Below, in pieces: positions 7,965 to 14,193 of a DNA stretch of 64,000 bases (position 1 is its first letter; each line of letters opens with the position of its first letter). Location of the stretch: contig JAKPGL010000001.1 in the NCBI GenBank assembly GCA_029550925.1, positions 1 to 64,000 of the forward strand, read 5' to 3'. The translations under genes and the position numbers were made by a program. This DNA comes from Planctomycetota bacterium. Lineage in GTDB: Bacteria; Planctomycetota; Planctomycetia; Pirellulales; Thermoguttaceae. The notes below the pieces were generated by a model that was not told the origin of the DNA, searched no databases, and saw only the letters and a list, made by a program, of their open reading frames with translations.

Positions 7965-9275
7965 TCAATCTCTAGGCGACTCGGTAGTCCCGGCTTTTGC
8001 ATCCCTTAGGCAAAGCGATTCCGCTCCGGGGCTGGACTCCGCTATCCCTAAGACCCGGGCCAACGGCCGAAGCGTTTCGTCCCATCGGTGGTGGGTTTCG
8101 ACATAGGTGCGCCCGGCCTGGCCCAAGGCCGTTCGACGTTGTGGATCCGCCCACAGCGCAAACAGTTTTTCCACCCAAGCCGAGGGTTCCTCGGCCGATT
8201 CGGCTTCCCGGCCTGGCTGGACGGCCAAACCTTCTAGGGCCTGCGGCGTGGCCAGCACCGCCTTGCCCATCGCTAATCCTTCCAATACTTTATTCTGAAT
8301 CCCTCGGGCCACCCGCAGGGGGACCACCACCACTTCCGCCTCGGCCAAATAGGGTCGGACATCCGGCGCAGGGCCTACAAGCCGAACTCCAGGCGTCTGC
8401 TGGGCTAGCCGATGGACCTCGCCGCTCGGATTACTGCCGACCACCACGAACTCGGCCTTCGGACACCGGCGGCGAACCAGGGGCCAAACCTCCTGACAGA
8501 ACCACGCAATCCCGTCGATATTGGCCTGGTAGTCCAACGCTCCCACAAACACACATCGGGCCTCGGCGTCCGGCGACGATTCCCCAGCCTCGCCGATTTT
8601 CCGGCTGGGCGAAAAGTTTGGATGGAAATATTCGATATCCACTCCGTTCAGGACTACTTGGATATTGGCCTCTGGGGCGATTCTTCGGTACAGTGCCGCC
8701 TCGTGCGGAGTCGTCAGCACTACCGCCGAGGCCCGCCGACCGATCTGGACTTCCAACCGCCGGAGCCGGCGTCCTTCCTCCCGATATACCCACCGCCGCC
8801 ATCCTCGGCTCAGGTCGGCGTAGTCGAACCACTTCTGACTATCCACATCCACCAGATCGACCACGGTCCGGACGTTTTCCAACCCCGGCAAGTCCAAATA
8901 CTGCGCCATGCTGGAGCAGAAGACCAGCACGGCGTCGGGCTGATGGTCCTGGAGCCAATCACGCAATTTTCGCCGCAACGAGCCGGATGCGAATAGTCCT
9001 TCCGTAGCGGTCCTCCCACAGAGAAACGACCAGGCCGCCCGGAGCCATCGCCGCCATCGCCCCCATCGCGTCCAGCCCACCCAACCGCATCGGCCCTCAA
9101 TCTCCTCGATCGCCTCCGCCGACGGCGTCTGTTCGCTCAAAAAGGCCAGGGCCACCTCGGCTCGCCGGACCAAATAATCCAATATATGAAACGATCGTAT
9201 CCGATCGCCCCGGTTCGGCGGATACGGAATCCGATGCACCAGAAATAAAACGGTCGGTCGAGAATCGTTCTTCAT
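7965..9275 (-). CDS. GT4 glycosyltransferase of the TIGR03087 (PEP-CTERM/EpsH-associated) type
   Basis: About 436 residues. The start is the ATG at 9275, which overlaps the deacetylase stop as ATGA, a classic coupled junction. The open frame extends far upstream but only as a shadow of that gene. Recognisable features are [19 protein letters not shown] at the N-terminus, [17 protein letters not shown] at the start of the C-terminal Rossmann domain, and [20 protein letters not shown] near 320. These match the 'sugar transferase, PEP-CTERM/EpsH1 system associated' group, which accompanies exosortase systems. In other bacteria the same operons contain the deacetylase type found next door. Donor and acceptor sugars are unknown. 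Confidence 0.88.
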   Translation of the reverse strand: MKNDSRPTVLFLVHRIPYPPNRGDRIRSFHILDYLVRRAEVALAFLSEQTPSAEAIEEIEGRCGWVGWTRWGRWRRWLRAAWSFLCGRTATEGLFASGSLRRKLRDWLQDHQPDAVLVFCSSMAQYLDLPGLENVRTVVDLVDVDSQKWFDYADLSRGWRRWVYREEGRRLRRLEVQIGRRASAVVLTTPHEAALYRRIAPEANIQVVLNGVDIEYFHPNFSPSRKIGEAGESSPDAEARCVFVGALDYQANIDGIAWFCQEVWPLVRRRCPKAEFVVVGSNPSGEVHRLAQQTPGVRLVGPAPDVRPYLAEAEVVVVPLRVARGIQNKVLEGLAMGKAVLATPQALEGLAVQPGREAESAEEPSAWVEKLFALWADPQRRTALGQAGRTYVETHHRWDETLRPLARVLGIAESSPGAESLCLRDAKAGTTESPRD

Positions 9276-10234
9276 CGGTTCTCTGCCGCCCCCTGGGGAT
9301 GGGGCGTCAATCGCACGACGCTTTCCGTCTGTCGAACCGTCGCTGCATCCTGGTTGTCTATGTGTTTTCTCATCACTTCGCCCAAAGGGGCGAAACAAAA
9401 TTGCTCCATCAACGCCTCCAGCCGACGCACCGTGGCCGACAGGTTCCAATAGTGGCGGAATCGACTCAACAGCTTGCCGGGCAACCGCGGCTGGTGCGGG
9501 TCCAGCTCCCAAGGATGCACATAGAACACAAAAGGCCGACCTTCCCGCCGGATGGCCCGTAAAAGCCACAACGTCAGCCGAAGCGGATAAAGCCGAAAGT
9601 ATCCCCCTCCCGCACAGGGCACATTGATTCCGCCGATGCGACAAACCGCCGGCGGGAATTCCCAAATCGGCCCCGACGGCGTCTCCACCCGATAAATGCC
9701 CACTGGCCTGTCCGGCGCACCGTACCGATCATGTCGAATCGGATACACGCTCGAATCGTACCGAAACCCCTCTTCGGCCAGTATCTCGAAAGCCCACCAA
9801 GACCTTTCTGTTATCGAAAAACTAGGCGCTCGATAACTGAGGATTTCCCGGCCCGTCAAGTGGCTCAGTACTTCTTTGGTCCGAACCAGGTCTTCCCGAA
9901 ACGCCTCCGGCGATTGCCGATAGATGCACTGGTGCCAGAAACCGTGGGCCCCGATTTCATGCCCCTCGTCCTGAATACGGTGAACCAAGTCGGGACAATT
10001 CTGGGCCGTCCATCCGAGCACAAAAAACGTCGCCCGTACTTGCCGACGCCGCAGGAGGGCCAACAACCGCTCCGTATTCTCCTTCACCCGGCTCGGATAT
10101 TTTTCCCAGTCCTTTCGATCAATTCGGTCCTCAAACGCACTGACCTGATAATAGTCCTCTACATCCACAGTCAAGGCGTTCGGCGGCAGAGAGACCCTGG
10201 AAGCGTTTTTCTTCCGAGAAAACACCGGGAACAT
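9272..10234 (-). CDS. Polysaccharide deacetylase (NodB fold, DUF3473 type, XrtA/EPS-associated)
   Basis: A 320-residue CE4-type protein. Motif 1 is TVDVEDYYQVSAF, where the second aspartate is the expected catalytic/metal residue. HEIGAHGFWHQ supplies the HxxxH metal histidines and RAPSFSI the next motif. The C-terminal part, with FPPAVCRIGGINVPCAGGGYF and VFYVHPWELDPHQPR, is the DUF3473 extension of exopolysaccharide operon deacetylases. It would remove acetyl groups from the glycan or its lipid-linked precursor. No signal peptide is evident, as is common in this subfamily. The gene is translationally coupled to the downstream glycosyltransferase by a 4-nt overlap. No clear Shine-Dalgarno precedes the ATG at 10234. 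Confidence 0.9.
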   Translation of the reverse strand: MFPVFSRKKNASRVSLPPNALTVDVEDYYQVSAFEDRIDRKDWEKYPSRVKENTERLLALLRRRQVRATFFVLGWTAQNCPDLVHRIQDEGHEIGAHGFWHQCIYRQSPEAFREDLVRTKEVLSHLTGREILSYRAPSFSITERSWWAFEILAEEGFRYDSSVYPIRHDRYGAPDRPVGIYRVETPSGPIWEFPPAVCRIGGINVPCAGGGYFRLYPLRLTLWLLRAIRREGRPFVFYVHPWELDPHQPRLPGKLLSRFRHYWNLSATVRRLEALMEQFCFAPLGEVMRKHIDNQDAATVRQTESVVRLTPHPQGAAENR

Positions 10235-10352
10235 AGATCGTCTGTTAGAGAAAAATTCCCCCGTTCCGACGCCGCTTCGGGTTCTGCCCCGTTCGTCCGG
10301 TTGCCGCCCGACGCAAACCCAACCGACAAAAGAAAATCAGACGCCCCCTTTT

Positions 10353-11222
10353 TTAACTCAATGGCGCCGTGGTCTGGGGAAGGTGTGCCTTGCGAGCCCC
10401 GTTCCCGCCGGTGGAAAGCGTAACCAATTTCGGCAACAACTCCGCAGGAAATGTGGTAGGCGCTCCAGACGCCGGAGGCTTCGCTTCCGGTTTGGCGGTT
10501 TCCATCGCCGATTCCAGGGCGGCCGGCTCTCGATACAGGCCCAATTTCCGGGCAAGCCACATCCCCGGAAATCCAAACAGCCGCACCGCCGTACACAACA
10601 AAATCTTCAAATCCAATTTCCAATTGGCCGTCCGAATATATTCCAAATCCAACAGAAGCTTCTTCCGCACATTATCCACATCGGTATCCGGCGGCAGATT
10701 GATCTGCGCCAGCCCAGTGATTCCCGGCGGCACTACATAGCGCCTCATATACCCCGGCACTTCCTGGGCCAGATATTCGGTAAACTCCGGGCGTTCCGGC
10801 CTGGGACCGACGAGCGACATATGCCCCATCAGCACGTTGAAAAGCTGCGGCAATTCGTCCAGATGTACCGCCCGCAGAAGTTTACCGAATTTCGTAATCC
10901 GGGGATCGTTCGGCGCGGTCCAGACCGGTCCTGTCAGGGCCTCGGCGTTGTGGATCATCGTACGGATTTTGTACAGCGTGAACACCCGACCGTTCCGCCC
11001 CACCCGCTTCTGCCGATAAATCCCCGGCCCATACGAGGTCAGCCGAACCAAAAAGACCAACACCCCAATAATCGGAATCGCCGGCACGAGCAAAATCCCT
11101 GCCCCGATCCGATTCAGCCAACCCACCCAACGAAAATACCTCTCTGCCGCCTCCCCTGGCGCAGGCGACGGCGTCGGTGGGATATGGTACTCTGGCTCAT
11201 ATTTTCGCCAAAAAAAAGCCAT
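10353..11222 (-). CDS. Polyprenyl-phosphate glycosyl-1-phosphate transferase (WbaP/WcaJ catalytic domain)
   Basis: A 289-residue, single-domain monotopic phosphoglycosyl transferase. One hydrophobic re-entrant segment (GILLVPAIPIIGVLVFLV) is followed by IYRQKRVGRNGRVFTLYKIR, then by DPRITKFGKLLRAVHLDELP and LMGHMSLVGPRPE. The conserved aspartate-glutamate pair (LDELPQ) is the catalytic dyad. It starts glycan assembly by moving a sugar-1-phosphate onto undecaprenyl phosphate. The multi-span N-terminal region of full-length WbaP is absent, as in many planctomycetes. The C-terminal 70 residues are low-complexity and not conserved. It follows the antiterminator gene after 392 bp of repeat-bearing DNA. 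Confidence 0.92.
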   Translation of the reverse strand: MAFFWRKYEPEYHIPPTPSPAPGEAAERYFRWVGWLNRIGAGILLVPAIPIIGVLVFLVRLTSYGPGIYRQKRVGRNGRVFTLYKIRTMIHNAEALTGPVWTAPNDPRITKFGKLLRAVHLDELPQLFNVLMGHMSLVGPRPERPEFTEYLAQEVPGYMRRYVVPPGITGLAQINLPPDTDVDNVRKKLLLDLEYIRTANWKLDLKILLCTAVRLFGFPGMWLARKLGLYREPAALESAMETAKPEAKPPASGAPTTFPAELLPKLVTLSTGGNGARKAHLPQTTAPLS

Positions 11223-11452
11223 CTGCCAAATATCCTAACTGCCCTCAGGCACCCCGGACCCTATTGCCCCGAAATAATACCCCCTGCAAAGACTCTTTCC
11301 CTACCGTAGGCTCACTTACTTTCCAGGGTACTTGAAGAGGCAAAAGAAATCAAGCATTCGGCCTCCTTGAAAAACGCCTTTTTCAAGATAACCTCAAAGA
11401 GGGGATCGCAGCCCCTTCTCCCCCTGCCTCCTTCTCATCCTCGATACTCTGT

Positions 11453-11504
11453 AACATTTTAGCCGAATGCAAAGGAGGCTTATTTTGGGGCGAAATTTGC
11501 TCCG
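11453..11504 (+). repeat. Left arm of a ~45-bp inverted repeat (family C)
   Basis: This arm begins AACATTTTAGCCGAATGC and continues through AAAGGAGGCTTATTTT and a GGGCGAAATT segment. Its reverse complement is at 12577-12624 with two mismatches over the first 44 positions. A shorter partial copy is at 12414-12436. The two full arms enclose the antiterminator gene. The 392-bp gap before the sugar transferase gene contains this arm and one family B palindrome; nothing else was recognised there. Confidence 0.8.
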
Positions 11505-11526
11505 TGTTGTCTTTGCTCCGTGTTGT

Positions 11527-11551
11527 CATTCCCGCGGAAGCGGGAATCCAG
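11527..11551. repeat. Family B palindrome (CATTCCCGCGnAAGCGGGAATCCAG type)
   Basis: A near-perfect inverted repeat, ATTCCCGC/GCGGGAAT with a 2-nt centre, followed by CCAG. It matches a class of short intergenic palindromes common in bacterial genomes. Further copies are at 12446-12470 and 12482-12506, and a degenerate one lies at about 40262-40300. In transcripts of the polysaccharide operon it would form a stem-loop between the antiterminator and the first glycan gene. Confidence 0.8.
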
Positions 11552-11614
11552 AAAACAGGAACTCCTTTCCATCCCCCGGCGCCTTTTTGTTTCCGGTCGT
11601 TCACTCCTAGAAGG

Positions 11615-12178
11615 TTAGTCGATCCGTTCCAGTTGGAAGTCGGCGATTTCGACGGAAGCCCCTTTTTGCAAAAACTGCACCGCCACCAAAAGCCGATCCC
11701 CACTCCGACGCCGAATCACCACCCCTTCCAACCCCGCCAACGCTCCGCTGCGTATTCGCACCCGATGCCCCGCTTCCAATTGCGCCTCTGGCGTCAGCGC
11801 CATGCCGCTTGCGATCAACCGTTGGATCTGCCGAAGATCGTGGATCAGTTCTACTTCGTCCGGCACTTCCAGCGAGCGGCTTACACACTGGGTGGTCATC
11901 GCCTGGTACCGATCCATTTCCGTTCCCGCCAAAAACACATAGCCCGGGAAAAGCGGCGTCCAGACGCTCCGCGCCCGGCCCGACGGCGACCGATACCGTC
12001 GGCAAACAAGCGGACAGTAATGCCACACGCCCATCCGCCGAAGCCGACGCACGAGTTCCTTTTCCCGCCTGGGCAGTGTATAAAGAGCCCACCACCGGCC
12101 CTCGGCCAGTTCCTCTAGCCGCGTGGGCGATAAAAGGTCCTCGGGAAACGTGTCCGGCTCTTGGGGCAAAATCGGCAT
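11615..12178 (-). CDS. NusG/RfaH-like transcription antiterminator (UpxY-like), first gene of the polysaccharide operon
   Basis: A 187-residue NusG paralogue. The NGN domain contains WWALYTLPRREKELVRRL and PLFPGYVFLAG, the RNA-polymerase-binding face of NusG/RfaH/UpxY proteins. A KOW motif follows at the C-terminus (GHRVRIRSGALAGLEGVV). Specialised NusG paralogues at the head of capsule or EPS operons let RNA polymerase read through long clusters; here about 12 kb of same-strand genes follow. The ATG at 12178 is chosen because GGAGGAG lies just upstream; a TTG at 12229 would add 17 residues. It is unlikely to be the housekeeping NusG, since no ribosomal protein or secE gene is adjacent. Confidence 0.88.
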   Translation of the reverse strand: MPILPQEPDTFPEDLLSPTRLEELAEGRWWALYTLPRREKELVRRLRRMGVWHYCPLVCRRYRSPSGRARSVWTPLFPGYVFLAGTEMDRYQAMTTQCVSRSLEVPDEVELIHDLRQIQRLIASGMALTPEAQLEAGHRVRIRSGALAGLEGVVIRRRSGDRLLVAVQFLQKGASVEIADFQLERID

Positions 12179-12234
12179 GAACTCCTCCGATCCATCTTGA
12201 GGAAACGAAATGCTCCAACTTCTTATCAAATAGA

Positions 12235-12263
12235 AACTTACGTCGAATTCTCCCGCCCGTCAA
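12235..12263 (-). promoter_or_regulatory. Candidate promoter of the polysaccharide operon
   Basis: On the minus strand TTGACG (12263-12258) is followed after 17 nt by TAAGTT (12240-12235). Transcription would begin near 12228, about 50 nt before the antiterminator ATG. The -35 box is good and the -10 box weak. This is pattern matching only. Confidence 0.3.
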
Positions 12264-12381
12264 TTCCCACTTCTGCGCAGACTCCGTTCCCGTCGGTGGC
12301 AGATTCGCATTTGCAAAACCACCGTCCCATTCGTTCCCGTGTTCTGGGATTTCTTTAGGTCTTTAGGCCCCGTTGGCCCTG

Positions 12382-12506
12382 TTATGTTCTAGGAACGATT
12401 CTGCATTATGTTCTAGGAACATTTCAGCCGAATGCAGTCCCTTGTCATTCCCGCGCAAGCGGGAATCCAGGAGTCCCTTGTCATTCCCGCGCAAGCGGAA
12501 ATCCAG
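12382..12506. repeat. Clustered short palindromes: TTCTAGGAAC pair, partial family C and two family B copies
   Basis: Within 125 bp there are two copies of TTATGTTCTAGGAAC (about 12383 and 12407), a partial family C repeat (ACATTTCAGCCGAATGCA) and two tandem family B palindromes at 12446-12470 and 12482-12506, 36 bp apart. A relic of the same type (GTTCCCGCATCCGCAGGAAT) follows. This is intergenic DNA between divergent genes with no plausible coding frame. Confidence 0.8.
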
Positions 12507-12576
12507 GCTTGTTCCCGCATCCGCAGGAATAACGATCTACGGGGGATGGCCGCTAGAGCGGCAGTAACAATCCCGG

Positions 12577-12626
12577 ACCAATTTCGCCCTAAAATAAGCC
12601 TCCTTTGCATTCGGCTGAAATGTTCC
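12577..12626 (-). repeat. Right arm of the ~45-bp inverted repeat (family C)
   Basis: This is the inverted partner of 11453-11504. Reading the minus strand gives AACATTTCAGCCGAATGC, then AAAGGAGGCTTATTTT and a GGGCGAAATT segment. The arms are about 1.07 kb apart and enclose the antiterminator gene and its upstream palindromes, but no transposase. Confidence 0.8.
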
Positions 12627-13115
12627 ATGCTTCTATTGTTGTCGTTTTCGGGGCCTATTGGCTAGCAATGGGTGGTTCAACTGATGTTCCTAACCGGAAA
12701 AAAAGGGGAATCCCTACCGCCTGCATATTCCGTAACTTCTTGCAAAATAAGGACTTGAAATTTTTAGTATGGAGCGGACCTCTTCGGACGATTTTCTGCC
12801 GGTATGGCCTGGGTGGCTCAGTCGCAACAGCCGTGTTGCCCAAAGACATCAAGTCTCTGGTCTCTAAAACCCCTTCATGTACCCCACTTTCTGTGGGCAA
12901 AAATGCCTTCTATCGGGTGGTGAGACGCGGCCCGAGTCCCCCCCTAAAATCTAGGTTATCCCCCAAGAGCCGGGCACCCTAGTGCCTGGGTTCTTGCACC
13001 AAATTATTCCCCGGCTTGTTCCCCATCGTCCCCGGATACCCCTAGCGGAGGATACTCCAAGTATGCCCCCTTAAAGGAGGGGCTGTTAAAATTTGAAAAA
13101 TTTTCGGTAAATTCC
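12627..13115. other. Intergenic region without convincing genes; one GC palindrome
   Basis: An open frame at 12605-12982 begins inside the family C repeat, has no Shine-Dalgarno and resembles no family, so it is not called. A palindrome GCCGGGCACCCTAGTGCCTGGG lies at about 12969-12990; a closely related one follows the next gene at 14118-14143. Nothing else was recognised. Confidence 0.6.
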
Positions 13116-13144
13116 TTGACAAGCCCTTCTTCGGGGATTACTCT
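13116..13144 (+). promoter_or_regulatory. Candidate sigma-70-type promoter for the PEP-CTERM gene
   Basis: TTGACA (13116-13121) is followed, after exactly 17 nt, by TACTCT (13139-13144). The expected start near 13151 would give a leader of about 145 nt before the ATG at 13296. Confidence 0.45.
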
Positions 13145-13295
13145 GAAAAGCGGAATTGCTAGCTTCCTGCGCCGAGCAACAATGTCCCTTCGGTATGATG
13201 GTAGGTTTTCTGGAAGCTCCGGCGCGGGGCCAACCTAGCGGGCCAGGTTGGATAAGGGTAAACAAAAACACCCTATACGCAGAGGAGTTGCTTCC

Positions 13296-14075
13296 ATGTC
13301 TATGCGAACTCTAGCTCTGGTGAGTGTCGGCCTTCTGGCCCTCTTTATTCTCCCCTCCTACGCCCAAGCCGACTGGCTGTACGACTGGTATAGCCCTCCG
13401 CCATCAGATTGGGGACCGATAGCCGATCCATCGAATGATGTTTTAGTCCCGCCTTACTCCCTAGTAAAAGATATCCGAGCCTATGCTCTCTATCCCCCTC
13501 CTCCTCCAGATTCCTTTTGGGATAATTATGCGGCCTTTTATGCCGTCACGGATCGAGCGAATCTCTTTCAAGCGTTCCGCTTGGATCTAAAAGGAATTCC
13601 AGGGACGAATGGATACGCAGACTACTACGTGGTGGCTATTGACGGAGTTCCCGGTGAAGGAACATCCTTATTTGGTCAAACGGGCATTGACCGGCTGATT
13701 ATTAGTCCTTACGTATCTGGAACAGGATTAACTGTTCCTCTGCTCTACACCTGGACCGGATCAGGATTTGATGCCGTCACTCCCTTTAGCGATATTCCGG
13801 GTTCTGCTTATCAGTACGGTGAGGGAAACCAGCAGTATCCGGACGGTTATGGCTATACCCTTGAGTGGAAGTTGCCGATCGGCTATTTGGGTACCGGCCC
13901 GTTTACGATTGTCGGCGCTACCGCCGGAGGAGATTGGCCGAATTTTACCGTGTACGACATGACGAGCGGTATTGCTTTAGGCGCTGCATCGATCATCCCA
14001 GAGCCGTCGTCGCTGGCGCTCTTAGGTCTAGGGGCGTTGGGCTTTTTGGGCTATCTCCTCCGCCGCCGGGGCTAG
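13296..14075 (+). CDS. PEP-CTERM sorting-domain surface protein
   Basis: About 259 residues. The ATG at 13296 follows GAGGAG by 8 nt. The N-terminus is a signal peptide (RTLALVSVGLLALFILPSYAQA). The C-terminus, IPEPSSLALLGLGALGFLG followed by YLLRRRG, is a textbook PEP-CTERM tripartite signal: PEP motif, hydrophobic helix, basic tail. It is recognised by an exosortase for cleavage and surface anchoring. The middle is an aromatic- and proline-rich secreted domain with no known catalytic motif; the RLDLKGIPG and TLEWKLPIGYLG regions recall beta-sandwich domains. It stands alone between the repeat-rich region and the GH2 gene on the opposite strand. No exosortase gene is in the window. Confidence 0.85.
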   Translation: MSMRTLALVSVGLLALFILPSYAQADWLYDWYSPPPSDWGPIADPSNDVLVPPYSLVKDIRAYALYPPPPPDSFWDNYAAFYAVTDRANLFQAFRLDLKGIPGTNGYADYYVVAIDGVPGEGTSLFGQTGIDRLIISPYVSGTGLTVPLLYTWTGSGFDAVTPFSDIPGSAYQYGEGNQQYPDGYGYTLEWKLPIGYLGTGPFTIVGATAGGDWPNFTVYDMTSGIALGAASIIPEPSSLALLGLGALGFLGYLLRRRG

Positions 14076-14117
14076 CTAAATAAGTACCCATCTCCTTGCA
14101 AGGGCAGATCTGATCCC

Positions 14118-14143
14118 GAGCCGGGCACACCGGTGCCCGGGTT
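14118..14143. terminator. GC palindrome after the PEP-CTERM gene, possible terminator
   Basis: GCCGGGCAC-ACCG-GTGCCCGGG makes a strong stem followed by TTGTTTCT on the plus strand, 43 bp after the stop codon. The T-run is interrupted. A near copy at 12969-12990 upstream of the gene, where no gene ends on the plus strand, suggests that it may instead be a dispersed repeat. Confidence 0.45.
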
Positions 14144-14193
14144 GTTTCTGAGCTAGTTATCCGGATACCTGCCTCCGTGCGAGGCAGCTCAGA

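Noticed and set aside
7997-9007. A 336-codon proline/arginine-rich frame on the plus strand
   Set aside because: Antisense to the TIGR03087-like glycosyltransferase; no ribosome-binding site and no family resemblance.
11453-12626. Possible insertion sequence
   Set aside because: Inverted arms exist, but the only enclosed gene is a NusG-like antiterminator. No transposase or clear target duplication was found.
12605-12982. A 125-codon frame in the repeat region
   Set aside because: It begins within a repeat arm, lacks a Shine-Dalgarno and has no recognisable domain.
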